Shown here one piece after another: positions 46,231-54,990 of a stretch of 64,000 nt of DNA; positions within the stretch are counted from its first letter, which is position 1; each line of letters starts with the position of its first letter. The notes beneath the pieces are model-generated. The model ran no database searches. It was not told the DNA's origin and was given only the letters and a program-made list of their open reading frames with translations. Source of the stretch: CAVZMI01 sp050011775 (GTDB taxonomy: Bacteria; Bacteroidota; Ignavibacteria; UBA10030; CAVZMI01); NCBI GenBank assembly GCA_050011775.1, contig JBEKIL010000008.1:1-64000 (forward strand), read 5' to 3'. A program made the position numbers and the translations under genes.

Positions 46231-47316
46231 ATGGCGACACGTTCACACAATTTTTTTGCCGGCCCGGCAGTTCTTCCGTACTCAGTCCTCGAAGAATCGC
46301 GGGATGCGATCATGGACTTTGCGAATCTCGGGGTTTCAATTCTCGAGGTCAGTCACCGTTCAAAGGAATTTGATGCTGTTATTCTCGATGCCCAGAAAGA
46401 TGCACTCGCCATCATGGGACTCTCGCCTGATGAGTATTCTGTGATCTTTCTCAGTGGTGGTGCGAGTCTACAGTTTGCCATGGTTCCGATGAATTTCATG
46501 CATAAGAAAGCGGACTATGTCATTACCGGCGAGTGGGCGACGAAGGCGGCAAAGGAAGCAAAACTCTTTGGAGAGGTTGTAGAAGCCGCTTCTTCAAAAG
46601 AAACAAAATTTAATCAAATCCCAAAGAACATCACGTTCTCAAAGGATGCCGATTATGTTCACATCACAACCAACAACACGATCTATGGCTCGGAGTGGAA
46701 GACCATACCGGATGTGGGTAGCCTTCCTCTTGTGGCCGATATGTCGTCGGATATGTTAAGCCGGAAAATTGATTTTAGTAAATTCAGCTTGATATATGCC
46801 GGTGCCCAAAAAAATATCGGTCCTGCCGGCGTCGTGATGGTTGTTATTAAGAAGAAATGGATGGAAGAAAAGGCAAAGGATAATATCCCGTCTATGCTGA
46901 AGTACAAAATCCATGTTGAGAAACAATCGGTCTATAATACGCCGCCTGTCTATGCCGTTTACGTTCTAGGAAAAACCTTGAAATGGATAATAAAAGAGGG
47001 TGGTGTTGAAGCACTCCAAATACGAAACGAGAAAAAAGCCAGAATGATCTATGACGTCATTGATGTGCATTCCGATTTTTACAAAGGGACCATCGTAGTG
47101 AAGGAAGATCGTTCATTGATGAATATTACATGGAATCTTCCGACGCCGGAGCTTGAAGATAAATTTGTGAGTGAGGCGAAGGCAAAAAAAATGCTCGGAC
47201 TGAAAGGTCATCGTTCTGTCGGCGGCATACGCGCCTCGGTGTACAACGCCTGTCCGATAGAATCGATAGAGCTTCTGGCAAAATTCATGGAGGAATTCTA
47301 TAAGGCAAATAAATAA
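46231..47316 (+). CDS. serC: Phosphoserine aminotransferase
   Basis: 361 residues. SHNFFAGPAVLPYSVLEE at the start and ISILEVSHRSKEFD-type segment (VSILEVSHRS), a PLP Lys in YAGAQKNIGPAGV and HRSVGGIRASVYNACP at the end are family hallmarks. It converts 3-phosphohydroxypyruvate and glutamate to phosphoserine. AGGAG eight bases upstream of ATG. Works with the divergent serA; a terminator follows at 47338-47372. Confidence 0.96.
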   Translation: MATRSHNFFAGPAVLPYSVLEESRDAIMDFANLGVSILEVSHRSKEFDAVILDAQKDALAIMGLSPDEYSVIFLSGGASLQFAMVPMNFMHKKADYVITGEWATKAAKEAKLFGEVVEAASSKETKFNQIPKNITFSKDADYVHITTNNTIYGSEWKTIPDVGSLPLVADMSSDMLSRKIDFSKFSLIYAGAQKNIGPAGVVMVVIKKKWMEEKAKDNIPSMLKYKIHVEKQSVYNTPPVYAVYVLGKTLKWIIKEGGVEALQIRNEKKARMIYDVIDVHSDFYKGTIVVKEDRSLMNITWNLPTPELEDKFVSEAKAKKMLGLKGHRSVGGIRASVYNACPIESIELLAKFMEEFYKANK

Positions 47317-47337
47317 AAAGATGAATGACAAAGCGAT

Positions 47338-47372
47338 AGAACCCTCCTGCAATGATCAAGGAGGGTTTTTTA
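47338..47372 (+). terminator. Rho-independent terminator after serC
   Basis: ACCCTCCT pairs with AGGAGGGT across a short loop, then TTTTTTATTTT. Confidence 0.88.
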
Positions 47373-47443
47373 TTTTATATGTGTGCGGTCGATTTCCATT
47401 TCTTGACTCTCGGCACTAAAGTTGGTATATTTTTATAATAAAT

Positions 47444-48748
47444 ATGAGATTGTACGTGAGTGATCCTATATCGTCCTCTTCCCATTATGGTGCTTCCCGA
47501 TTGCAGTACAGGGAGTCGGCTTCTATAATACGGAAGACTGTTCTTACAAACGGGCTCCGGGTCGTCACCGAAGAGGTTCCGAATATCCATTCAGTCTCCA
47601 TCGGTGTTTGGATCGATGTGGGATCGAGAGACGAAGACACAAGGAATAACGGGATTGCTCATTTTCTTGAGCACGCTGTATTTAAAGGAACGATCCATCG
47701 CCGTGGAGCCGAGATTGCCCGGTCTCTTGAATCCATAGGAGGCTATCTCAACGCTTTTACGGGGAAGGAACATACCTGCTTTTATGCGCGGGTGATGGAT
47801 GAGTATACGCCATTAGCGGTGGATGTCCTGGCTGACCTGGTCCTTTTCCCAGCATTTCCGGTACGTGGAGTCGAGAAAGAACGGCTTGTTATTCTCGAGG
47901 AATTGAAAGACGTCGAAGACACGCCCGATGATGTCATCTTTGATTATTTCGAGAGAAACCTCTACCAGCCGTATCCGCTTTCATTTCCGGTAATCGGGAA
48001 TGCGGAAAACGTTGCATCGTTCTCGCGAAACGGACTCCTCTCGTTCGTGGATCGACATTACACAGCCGGGAATATGGTCGTTGCAGCTGCGGGTAAAGTC
48101 AATCACGAGAAATTTATTGATCTTGTCGAAAAGAAATTTCGATCGGCCCGTCTAGGAAAAGCAAAGCGGCGACGATCACAGATGAATTACCATCGGGTGG
48201 ATCATTCGGAATATGTCAAACCGATCAGTCAGGCACACGTGTGCCTCGGCAGAATTACCGAAGGCATTAAAAGTCCGTACCGGTATCCGCTGATCGTTCT
48301 TAATACGATTCTTGGGGATGGTATGAGCTCGCGGCTCTACCAGAAAATCCGTGAAAAGCGTGGAGTCGCATACTCTATTTATTCGTTTATCAACCTGCTG
48401 GCCGATACAGGTTCGTTCGGTATTTATCTCGAGACAGATAAACGAAACGTAAAGACAAGCATGGATTTGATCCGAAGGGAACTCAGCGCACTCCGGGTCA
48501 AACCGGTATCCACCAAAGAAATTGGAAGGGCCAAAGCCCAGATGAAGGGGAACATTTTACTCGGGCTCGAGGGAATGTCGAATCGAATGATGAGACTGGG
48601 TACGAACGAGTTATATTTCGGTTACGTACCGTCATTGGAATCACTTATTCGAGAGCTCGATGCGGTAACACCGGAAAAACTTCATCGTCTTGCCTGCAGG
48701 ATATTTAAAGATAAAGAATTCTCAACTGTCGTCATTCAGCCTGCGTGA
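47444..48748 (+). CDS. M16-family zinc metallopeptidase (insulinase-like)
   Basis: 434 residues. GIAHFLEHAVFKGT contains the inverted zinc motif HxxEH; the second domain (from about 215) has HVCLGRITEG and LNTILGDGMSSRLYQKIREK plus GVAYSI(Y), the R/Y substrate-binding box, so both halves of a typical pitrilysin/processing-peptidase protomer are present. Single-gene form as in many FCB bacteria. There is no signal peptide; the first ~30 residues are outside the family alignment, so a later start is possible. Confidence 0.92.
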   Translation: MRLYVSDPISSSSHYGASRLQYRESASIIRKTVLTNGLRVVTEEVPNIHSVSIGVWIDVGSRDEDTRNNGIAHFLEHAVFKGTIHRRGAEIARSLESIGGYLNAFTGKEHTCFYARVMDEYTPLAVDVLADLVLFPAFPVRGVEKERLVILEELKDVEDTPDDVIFDYFERNLYQPYPLSFPVIGNAENVASFSRNGLLSFVDRHYTAGNMVVAAAGKVNHEKFIDLVEKKFRSARLGKAKRRRSQMNYHRVDHSEYVKPISQAHVCLGRITEGIKSPYRYPLIVLNTILGDGMSSRLYQKIREKRGVAYSIYSFINLLADTGSFGIYLETDKRNVKTSMDLIRRELSALRVKPVSTKEIGRAKAQMKGNILLGLEGMSNRMMRLGTNELYFGYVPSLESLIRELDAVTPEKLHRLACRIFKDKEFSTVVIQPA

Positions 48749-48769
48749 CGAACGGCGATAAAAAAGACT

Positions 48770-50191
48770 ATGCTTACTGTTAATAATATCAGCGAACGGT
48801 TGTTGAAAGCCCAATATGCGGTCCGGGGACCCATAGTCAGTCGTGCGCAACAGCTCGAAGAGCAGGGGAAAAAGATCATCTACTGCAATATTGGAAATCC
48901 GCAGGCACTGAAACAACGCCCCATAACATACCTGCGACAGATTCTCAGCCTTGTGGAATACCCTGAACTTCTTGACACTCCCCAGGGAAAAAGTCTCTTT
49001 CCGTCTGATGTGGTCGAAAAAGTGCGGACAATGTTTGCGCGATATCCTTTCGGCACAGGAGCGTATTCCCAGAGCATGGGGATTCCATTTATACGCGAGG
49101 CAATTGCCGAGTTCATCCAACGCCGCGATGGAGTTACTGCGGATAAAGAACATATCATCCTTACCGATGGCGCAAGCAAGGCAGCCCAGGCAGTAATCCT
49201 CGCTCTTCAGAAAAGTGAACATGATGGATTGATGATACCCATACCACAATATCCACTTTATAGTGCGACAATTGAATTGCACGGTGGAAAACAAATTGGG
49301 TACATCCTCGATGAAGCGAACCACTGGCAGCTAAGCGAGCGTGTTGTGGAAGAACGTATTGCAGAAGCGCAGCGTGATGGGATCCATCCGGTCGCCATCG
49401 TGGTGATAAATCCGGGGAATCCAACCGGTGCTGTTCTTTCGTACGAAAATATCGCAATGGTGGTTAATTTCGCGCGCCGTCATAAGCTTTCAATACTCGC
49501 CGATGAGGTATATCAGGATAATGTATACGACCAGGGCAGTAAGTTTTATTCGTTCGCAAAAGTCATGAATGATATGCACGAGACAGGTATCTCTTTATTC
49601 AGCTATAATTCGGTCTCAAAAGGTTTCTTGGGTGAATGCGGACACAGGGGTGGCTATATCGAGTTCCGGAATATCCCCAACGACGTCGTGGCACAGTTTG
49701 AGAAGTTTTTTTCAATCAGCCTGTGTGCAAACCTTCCGGGACAATTTGCAACCTACGTCATGGTTGCGCCTCCCCAGCCCGGCGAAGAAAGTTATAATTT
49801 GTATCAACGGGAACGTCAAATAGTACTTGATTCCCTGAAGAAAAAGGCTCAAATTCTTACACAGGGAATCAACTTGATAAAAGGAATGTCGATCGCGCTG
49901 CCTCATGGAGCAATGTATGCTTTTGTACGGTTTACACTACCGGTGGAAAAAGGAGTGTATCCCGATTCAATGACGCCGGAAGAGCGTTATGTTTATGAAG
50001 AAAAAAGAGATACAGAATATTGTCTGACACTTTTAGAAGAAACAGGGATTTGTGTTATACCCGGTTCAGGTTTCGGTCATCTCCCCGGAACTCTCCATTT
50101 CCGCACGACCTTCCTGCCGCCGGTTGAGGAAATTGAAACTTTCATTGTAAAACTTAAAGAGTTCCACGAACGGTATGTAACGCGATGGTAA
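48770..50191 (+). CDS. Alanine aminotransferase-like class I aminotransferase
   Basis: 473 residues, of the eukaryotic-type ALT length. NISERLLKAQYAVRGPIVSR and IIYCNIGNPQALKQRPITYL at the N-terminus, PYPQYPLYSA-type PIPQYPLYSATIELHGG, NPGNPTGAVLS, ADEVYQDNVY, PLP Lys in SYNSVSKGFLGECGHRGG, and late AMYAFVRF. It interconverts alanine/2-oxoglutarate with pyruvate/glutamate. It follows the M16 gene by 21 bases and overlaps nuoG by 7 bases, so the three are probably co-transcribed although functionally mixed. Confidence 0.9.
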   Translation: MLTVNNISERLLKAQYAVRGPIVSRAQQLEEQGKKIIYCNIGNPQALKQRPITYLRQILSLVEYPELLDTPQGKSLFPSDVVEKVRTMFARYPFGTGAYSQSMGIPFIREAIAEFIQRRDGVTADKEHIILTDGASKAAQAVILALQKSEHDGLMIPIPQYPLYSATIELHGGKQIGYILDEANHWQLSERVVEERIAEAQRDGIHPVAIVVINPGNPTGAVLSYENIAMVVNFARRHKLSILADEVYQDNVYDQGSKFYSFAKVMNDMHETGISLFSYNSVSKGFLGECGHRGGYIEFRNIPNDVVAQFEKFFSISLCANLPGQFATYVMVAPPQPGEESYNLYQRERQIVLDSLKKKAQILTQGINLIKGMSIALPHGAMYAFVRFTLPVEKGVYPDSMTPEERYVYEEKRDTEYCLTLLEETGICVIPGSGFGHLPGTLHFRTTFLPPVEEIETFIVKLKEFHERYVTRW

Positions 50192-51840
50192 AAATCATAA
50201 TTGACGATAAAGAATTTAAGGTGGAAAATGGGCGTACTGTAATTCAGGCCGCACAGGAAAATGGAATTGTGATACCTCATTTTTGCTGGCATCCCAAACT
50301 ATCGATATCGGGAAACTGCCGCATGTGTCTGGTGGAAATCGAGAAAATGCCGAAACTCGCCATAGCCTGTGCAATGCAGGTTGCCGATGGAATGGTCGTC
50401 AGGACCATGTCGGACAAAGCAGTCAAGGCACGGGAAGCGGTAATGGAGTTTCTGCTTATCAACCATCCCCTCGATTGTCCGATTTGTGACGAAGCCGGCG
50501 AATGTAAACTGCAGGATTATTCGTATAAATACAGCACCGGTATCAGCCGGTTCGATGAAGATAAGGTTCACAAGCCAAAACGAGTTCCGATCGGACCGAA
50601 TGTCATGTTCGATTCCGAGCGTTGCATTCTCTGTTCCCGATGCATCAGATTCTGCGATGAGATTGTAGGTAAGCATCAATTGCAGTTTGTTCAACGAGGC
50701 GACCGGACGAGAATTGTGACATTCCCCGGCGAGCAGCTCGATCATCCCTACTCGATGAATGTTATAGAATTGTGCCCTGTTGGGGCGCTTACGAGCCGGG
50801 ACTTTCGTTTTAAGGCTCGTGTGTGGGAATTATCGAACACAGATTCAATCTGCACCGGCTGTGCGCGCGGATGCAGCATGAACATATGGGTCCGCAATAA
50901 TGAAATTCTCCGCCTCACTCCGCGGTATAATGAAGCGGTTAATGGCCATTGGATGTGCGACCATGGGCGATTGAATACGTTCAAGCACATCAATTCAGAG
51001 ACTAGGTTAAAGGCTTCCAGGTTTCGCCGGCAGGGTGATTTTGTCGATGTCAGCTGGGACGAAGCCATCGCTCGGATTGGATCGGAATTGAGAACATATA
51101 AAGGTCCCGAGATTGCCGGTATCGGCTCGCCATATGCCACCAACGAGGATAATTATATTTTTGTGAAGTTCATGCGCGACGTCATGGGGACGAAATACCT
51201 CGATTTTGTGCGTGAGCGCCGTGACGGCGATGAAGATGCTCTTCTGATTCGTGCCGATAAGACGCCGAATACGACTGGAGCTCTGGAAGTCGGCGTCAAA
51301 CCTCTACCGGACGGATTGGATTTTAAGGGAATACTGGGAGCGATTAACGAAGGGAAAATCCGCGCCCTATATTTGCTCGATCATAATATTGCTGCGCTTC
51401 CGGGGGTGACAGAGATTCTTGCCAAGCTCGATCTGCTCATAGTCCATGCGATAAACGAAAACGAAACGACACGCATCGCCGACATCGTTGTTCCCTGTTC
51501 AACATATGCCGAATGTAACGGTACGTATACGAACTTTAATCGGCGCGTTCAGCGAATCAGACCGGCAGTTGCAACGCTAGAGCTTGATCGCACTCTCGAC
51601 GGATTTGCCTTGAGCCGGCTCGATAAATTTGGAACTCAGTTTGATAAATGGGGGAAATCGGTGAAGCTTGATGCACGACCTACATGGCGGATCATTTCGA
51701 GCATCGCCTCATTGATGGGAGCGAAGTTTAAATTCGGCTCTGCAGAAGAAGTGTTTGATGAACTGGCATCAACAATCCCTGCGTTCAAAGGACTGACATA
51801 TCAGGCCATCGGAACTCAAGGCGCGTCGTTGCAACGGTGA
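50185..51840 (+). CDS. nuoG: NADH-quinone oxidoreductase subunit G, short form
   Basis: 551 residues, shorter than E. coli NuoG (908). N-terminal [2Fe-2S] ferredoxin domain (FCWHPKLSISGNCRMC), His/Cys cluster (HPLDCPICDEAGECKLQ), [4Fe-4S] (CILCSRCIRFC), a further CTGCARGCSM cluster, then a reduced molybdopterin-oxidoreductase fold without a recognisable molybdopterin need. It carries electrons from the NADH module to the quinone module. It overlaps the aminotransferase by 7 bases. nuoH follows after 252 bases interrupted by a palindrome; nuoE/F are not in the window. Confidence 0.92.
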   Translation: MVKIIIDDKEFKVENGRTVIQAAQENGIVIPHFCWHPKLSISGNCRMCLVEIEKMPKLAIACAMQVADGMVVRTMSDKAVKAREAVMEFLLINHPLDCPICDEAGECKLQDYSYKYSTGISRFDEDKVHKPKRVPIGPNVMFDSERCILCSRCIRFCDEIVGKHQLQFVQRGDRTRIVTFPGEQLDHPYSMNVIELCPVGALTSRDFRFKARVWELSNTDSICTGCARGCSMNIWVRNNEILRLTPRYNEAVNGHWMCDHGRLNTFKHINSETRLKASRFRRQGDFVDVSWDEAIARIGSELRTYKGPEIAGIGSPYATNEDNYIFVKFMRDVMGTKYLDFVRERRDGDEDALLIRADKTPNTTGALEVGVKPLPDGLDFKGILGAINEGKIRALYLLDHNIAALPGVTEILAKLDLLIVHAINENETTRIADIVVPCSTYAECNGTYTNFNRRVQRIRPAVATLELDRTLDGFALSRLDKFGTQFDKWGKSVKLDARPTWRIISSIASLMGAKFKFGSAEEVFDELASTIPAFKGLTYQAIGTQGASLQR

Positions 51841-51965
51841 GAAATCAGCAGGGATCAAGATTTTATGGCCGGTATTAATTAAAAAGGAAAAATTATAAAG
51901 TAAAAAGTGTGAAGTGATTCTCAGAGAAATTATATCTTTTGCATTTTCCCTTCAACACTTTTTCT

Positions 51966-52011
51966 CCCTCGACTCGCACTTCCGCAAAATCGAGAAGTGC
52001 TCGCTCGGGAT
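51966..52011 (+). repeat. Palindromic element between nuoG and nuoH
   Basis: CCCTCGACTCGC (51966-51977), inner stem GCACTTC/GAAGTGC, then GCTCGCTCGGGAT. The same outer arms occur at 4957-5003, 9931-9990, 12411-12476 and 22781-22848 with different inner stems. There is a following T-run (TTTTT, 52016-52021), so it could act as an attenuator inside the operon. Nothing else is recognisable in 51841-52092. Confidence 0.65.
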
Positions 52012-52092
52012 AAACTTTTTTAATTCTCGTCCTGAGCCGGTCGAAGGATTCACTTTTTCCTTAAAAACAGCCATTTAGTTTAATAAAAGTCG

Positions 52093-53109
52093 ATGGAATT
52101 CTTCATTATTACATTCATCAAGATCGTCTTCATCCTGATCGTTTTGCTGCTGACGGTTGCCTATACGACCCTTGCAGAACGGCGCATTAGTGCGGCAATC
52201 CAGAACAGACTCGGCCCAAACCGGGTAGGATGGCAGGGGCTGCTTCAGCCGATTGCCGATGTGATGAAGTTATTCATCAAGGAAGATATTGTTCCGAAAG
52301 CGTCAAACAGGTTCATCCATAATCTTGCCCCGGTTATCTCTCTCACGGTTGCACTCACAACATTTGCGGTTATTCCGTTTGGCGATCGTATTACAATCTT
52401 CGGCTACGACGTTAAGCTGCAGATTGCCGATGTCAATATCGGCGTACTTTATATTCTAGCTCTGACGTCGATGGGTGTCTATGGCATTACATTGAGCGGT
52501 TGGTCGTCGGGGAGCAAATATTCACTGCTGGGCGGACTGCGGTCCTCTGCACAGATGATCAGTTATGAGTTGTCTATGGGACTGTCCGTCATCGGCGTTG
52601 TCATGGTGGCCGGAACACTGCAGCTCGACGGAATCGTGAAGGCTCAATCAGGCTGGCACTGGAATATTGTGCTGCAGCCGATCGGCTTTATTACATTTCT
52701 GGTTGCCTCATTCGCTGAGACGAATCGGCTGCCTTTTGATCTTCCGGAAGCCGAACCGGAACTTGTCGGCGGATATCTGACAGAATACAGCGGAATGCGA
52801 TTCGGCTCGTTCTACCTCAGCGAGTATATGAATATGGTCGTGTCTGCGTCGCTCGTGTCCACTCTGTACCTCGGAGGGTGGCAATTCCCGTATTTGCAGA
52901 CGTTCGGATTTTCCCCATTTGTAACAACGATCATTCAGTTCTTCACATTGGGGGCTAAGATTGTTTTTATGATATTCTTTTATATCTGGGTGCGGTGGAC
53001 AATTCCGCGCTTCAGGTATGATCAGTTGATGAATATGGGGTGGAAGATGATGCTTCCACTTTCTATAGCGAATATCATAGTGACGGGTATTGTACTTTTA
53101 TTGATTTGA
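52093..53109 (+). CDS. nuoH: NADH-quinone oxidoreductase subunit H
   Basis: 338 residues with eight predicted membrane helices. AERRISAAIQNRLGPNRVGW then QGLLQPIADVMKLFIKED and ETNRLPFDLPEAEPELVGGY then LTEYSGMRF are the hallmark quinone-chamber loops. Couples quinone reduction to proton movement at the interface between hydrophilic and membrane arms. Confidence 0.96.
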   Translation: MEFFIITFIKIVFILIVLLLTVAYTTLAERRISAAIQNRLGPNRVGWQGLLQPIADVMKLFIKEDIVPKASNRFIHNLAPVISLTVALTTFAVIPFGDRITIFGYDVKLQIADVNIGVLYILALTSMGVYGITLSGWSSGSKYSLLGGLRSSAQMISYELSMGLSVIGVVMVAGTLQLDGIVKAQSGWHWNIVLQPIGFITFLVASFAETNRLPFDLPEAEPELVGGYLTEYSGMRFGSFYLSEYMNMVVSASLVSTLYLGGWQFPYLQTFGFSPFVTTIIQFFTLGAKIVFMIFFYIWVRWTIPRFRYDQLMNMGWKMMLPLSIANIIVTGIVLLLI

Positions 53110-53121
53110 ACGGAAACTGTG

Positions 53122-53622
53122 ATGGCTGATAACATAAAAATCGTACGGAAAAAAGATTTTACATTCTTACAGCGGATGTATGCTCCTGAAATTCTCAAAG
53201 GACTTCTTGTAACGCTCAGGCAGATATTTAAGCCGAAGTTCACGCGGGAATATCCGGAAGAGGTCTGGATTCCGCCTTCGTCGTATCGGGGACGACCGGT
53301 ACTGGTGGAAGAGCAGGGGGTCGAGCGATGTGTTGCGTGCGGATTATGCGCAAGAGTTTGTCCGGCTCTTGCTATCGAGGTTCAGGCATCAGAAACAGAG
53401 CTTGAGAAAGAACGATATCCGGTCCTCTTTGAAATCAATATGCTGCGATGCATTTTCTGCGGCTTCTGTGAAGAGGTCTGCCCGGAAGAGGCAATCGTTA
53501 TGAGCAAAGATTACGAGCTTTCTTTCTACGATCCTAAGGAAGCGATTTTTGGAAAAGACAAACTGCTGAAGCCTGCTGACGAGCTGCGAGACCATCTGGA
53601 ATTCCTCAGAAAGAACCGGTAA
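53122..53622 (+). CDS. nuoI: NADH-quinone oxidoreductase subunit I
   Basis: 166 residues from ATG 53122 (a GTG lies one codon upstream). Two [4Fe-4S] ferredoxin motifs: CVACGLCARVCP and CIFCGFCEEVCP. Passes electrons toward the quinone site. Starts 12 bases after nuoH. The nuoJ-N genes do not follow, so the operon is split or ends here. Confidence 0.95.
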   Translation: MADNIKIVRKKDFTFLQRMYAPEILKGLLVTLRQIFKPKFTREYPEEVWIPPSSYRGRPVLVEEQGVERCVACGLCARVCPALAIEVQASETELEKERYPVLFEINMLRCIFCGFCEEVCPEEAIVMSKDYELSFYDPKEAIFGKDKLLKPADELRDHLEFLRKNR

Positions 53623-53689
53623 GAGTATCTATCCGTTGTCACTCCCCAAAAAATCGAATCTGATCCATTGTTTTTTGTAACCTAATATC

Positions 53690-54030
53690 CTTTTGATCTG
53701 ACATATATATATGAACCTCCGCGACCTTTGCGGATCCCCACGGACCGTAGGCCTCTGTGTTCTCCGTGTCAGTGCTCCTATGATTAATTCTGATCCTAAA
53801 AAGGGAGCACAGTACCACATATAGCTTTTTCTACCGATGTGGTATTATATTTTTATCATAGATAAAAAGAAAACACCACAGAGATAAAAGACAATAGATG
53901 GTGCTGTGACCCTTAATTTTAAGAATAGTAGAAGGGTCACCGACACAGAGATCACAGAGAACATTCAGATTGCAATCAAGCACAAAGGTCTACGACCTGT
54001 AAGGACACGGAGGACAAAGATCATTTCTAA
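53690..54030 (+). repeat. Dispersed-repeat-like noncoding patch
   Basis: Holds CCTCCGCGACCTTTGCGG...CTCTGTGTTCTCCGTGTC (53716-53770) and, further on, reverse-type relatives: CACCACAGAGATAAAAG, GACACAGAGATCACAGAG and GGACACGGAGGACAAAG. Together they look like facing copies of a dispersed repeat. No gene is supported in 53623-54048. Confidence 0.5.
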
Positions 54031-54048
54031 CCAATAAAGGATCCTCCC

Positions 54049-54117
54049 ATGCTTTCACAGACTCTCAGCGGTTCCACATTCGGTATCGACGCTATCCTCT
54101 TCAGACGGTTGATATGA
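54049..54117 (+). pseudogene. Displaced 5' end of a comM (yifB) gene
   Basis: Encodes MLSQTLSGSTFGIDAILFRR then LI and a stop. The first ~17 codons and the preceding GGATCCTCCC match the start of the intact comM at 54991 (MLSQTLSGATFGINAFLIEI), including the Shine-Dalgarno region. Similarity stops at about 54101. Remnant of another comM allele. Confidence 0.85.
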
Positions 54118-54147
54118 GCATTGAAGACCAAGAATTTGTTATTTTCA

Positions 54148-54237
54148 CACCCCGAAGGGGTGAGATATTTCAACAAGGGGCGCAGCCCCTTGAGCAGAAA
54201 CTTAAAAAATAAGAACCCTGAAAGGGTGAGATAATAC
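54148..54237 (+). repeat. REP-like palindromes, left of transposase
   Basis: CACCCCGAAGGGGTG (54148-54162), AAGGGGCGCAGCCCCTT (54175-54191) and ACCCTGAAAGGGT (54215-54227). The stretch GAAGGGGTGAGATATTTCAACAAGGGGCGC... recurs almost unchanged at 54880-54920, and ACCCTGAAAGGGTGAGATAATAC at 54945-54967. Typical partner sequences for a Y1 (HUH) transposase. Confidence 0.8.
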
Positions 54238-54239
54238 TT

Positions 54240-54695
54240 ATGCCACAATCTCTCAGTAAGGTAGCAATACATATCGTGTTCTCAACAAAGAACCGGACTC
54301 ATGAATTTACAAATCCTTCGATCCGGGATGAATTGCATGCATATCTAGGAGGTACGTGCAAAGCATTGAGATGTCCCGCGATAATTGTAGGCGGATGGAC
54401 CGAGCATATTCACATTCTTTGCCTTTTAAACAGAATAATATCAATATCTGACCTCTTGAAAGGATTAAAAATCGAATCGTCAAAATGGTTAAAAACCAAG
54501 GACACACACCTCAGGAATTTCTCCTGGCAGGCAGGATACGGTGTCTTCTCGGTGAGTGAATCATCGATAGAGAAAGTGAAGCGTTATATTCAGAATCAAG
54601 AGGACCATCATAGGAAGAAGACATTTAAAGAAGAATACGTTGAATTCCTCAAAGAGAATTTGATCTCATATAACGAGCAATATGTCTGGGATTAA
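54240..54695 (+). mobile_element. tnpA: IS200-like / REP-associated Y1 transposase gene
   Basis: 151 residues. SKVAIHIVFSTKNRTHEFTN at the start, HUH motif in WTEHIHILCLLN, LKGLKIESSKWLKT, and the catalytic Tyr in VKRYIQNQEDHHRKKTF are those of Y1 (IS200/IS605 TnpA, PF01797) transposases that cut and join single strands at hairpin ends. No tnpB follows. Flanked by direct copies of a palindrome set (54148-54237, 54722-54967), so the mobile unit probably includes them. It seems intact. Confidence 0.9.
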
Positions 54696-54721
54696 CTGAC
54701 ACAATACGAGGAGAGTTATCG

Positions 54722-54967
54722 CACCCTTACAGGGTGCTGAGGGTGTATGTATCATGTATATTCCTTGGGATTTCATCCCAAGTTGAATTATTGGACCCTT
54801 TCAGGGTCGCTAATCACGGTGGTGTTACAAATCTATCTTGAATACTCTATCAGATATCATGCCATGCTAATAGACACCACGAAGGGGTGAGATATTTCAA
54901 CAAGGGGCGCAGCCCCTTGAATCTGAATAAATATAAACGTCATAACCCTGAAAGGGTGAGATAATAC
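54722..54967 (+). repeat. REP-like palindromes, right of transposase
   Basis: CACCCTTACAGGGTG (54722-54736), CTTGGGATTTCATCCCAAG (54766-54784), GACCCTTTCAGGGTC (54794-54808), degenerate CACCACGAAGGGGTG (54875-54889), AAGGGGCGCAGCCCCTT (54903-54919) and ACCCTGAAAGGGT (54945-54957). The last three repeat the left set in the same orientation. Confidence 0.78.
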
Positions 54968-54990
54968 ATCATCAATCGGAGGATCCTCCC

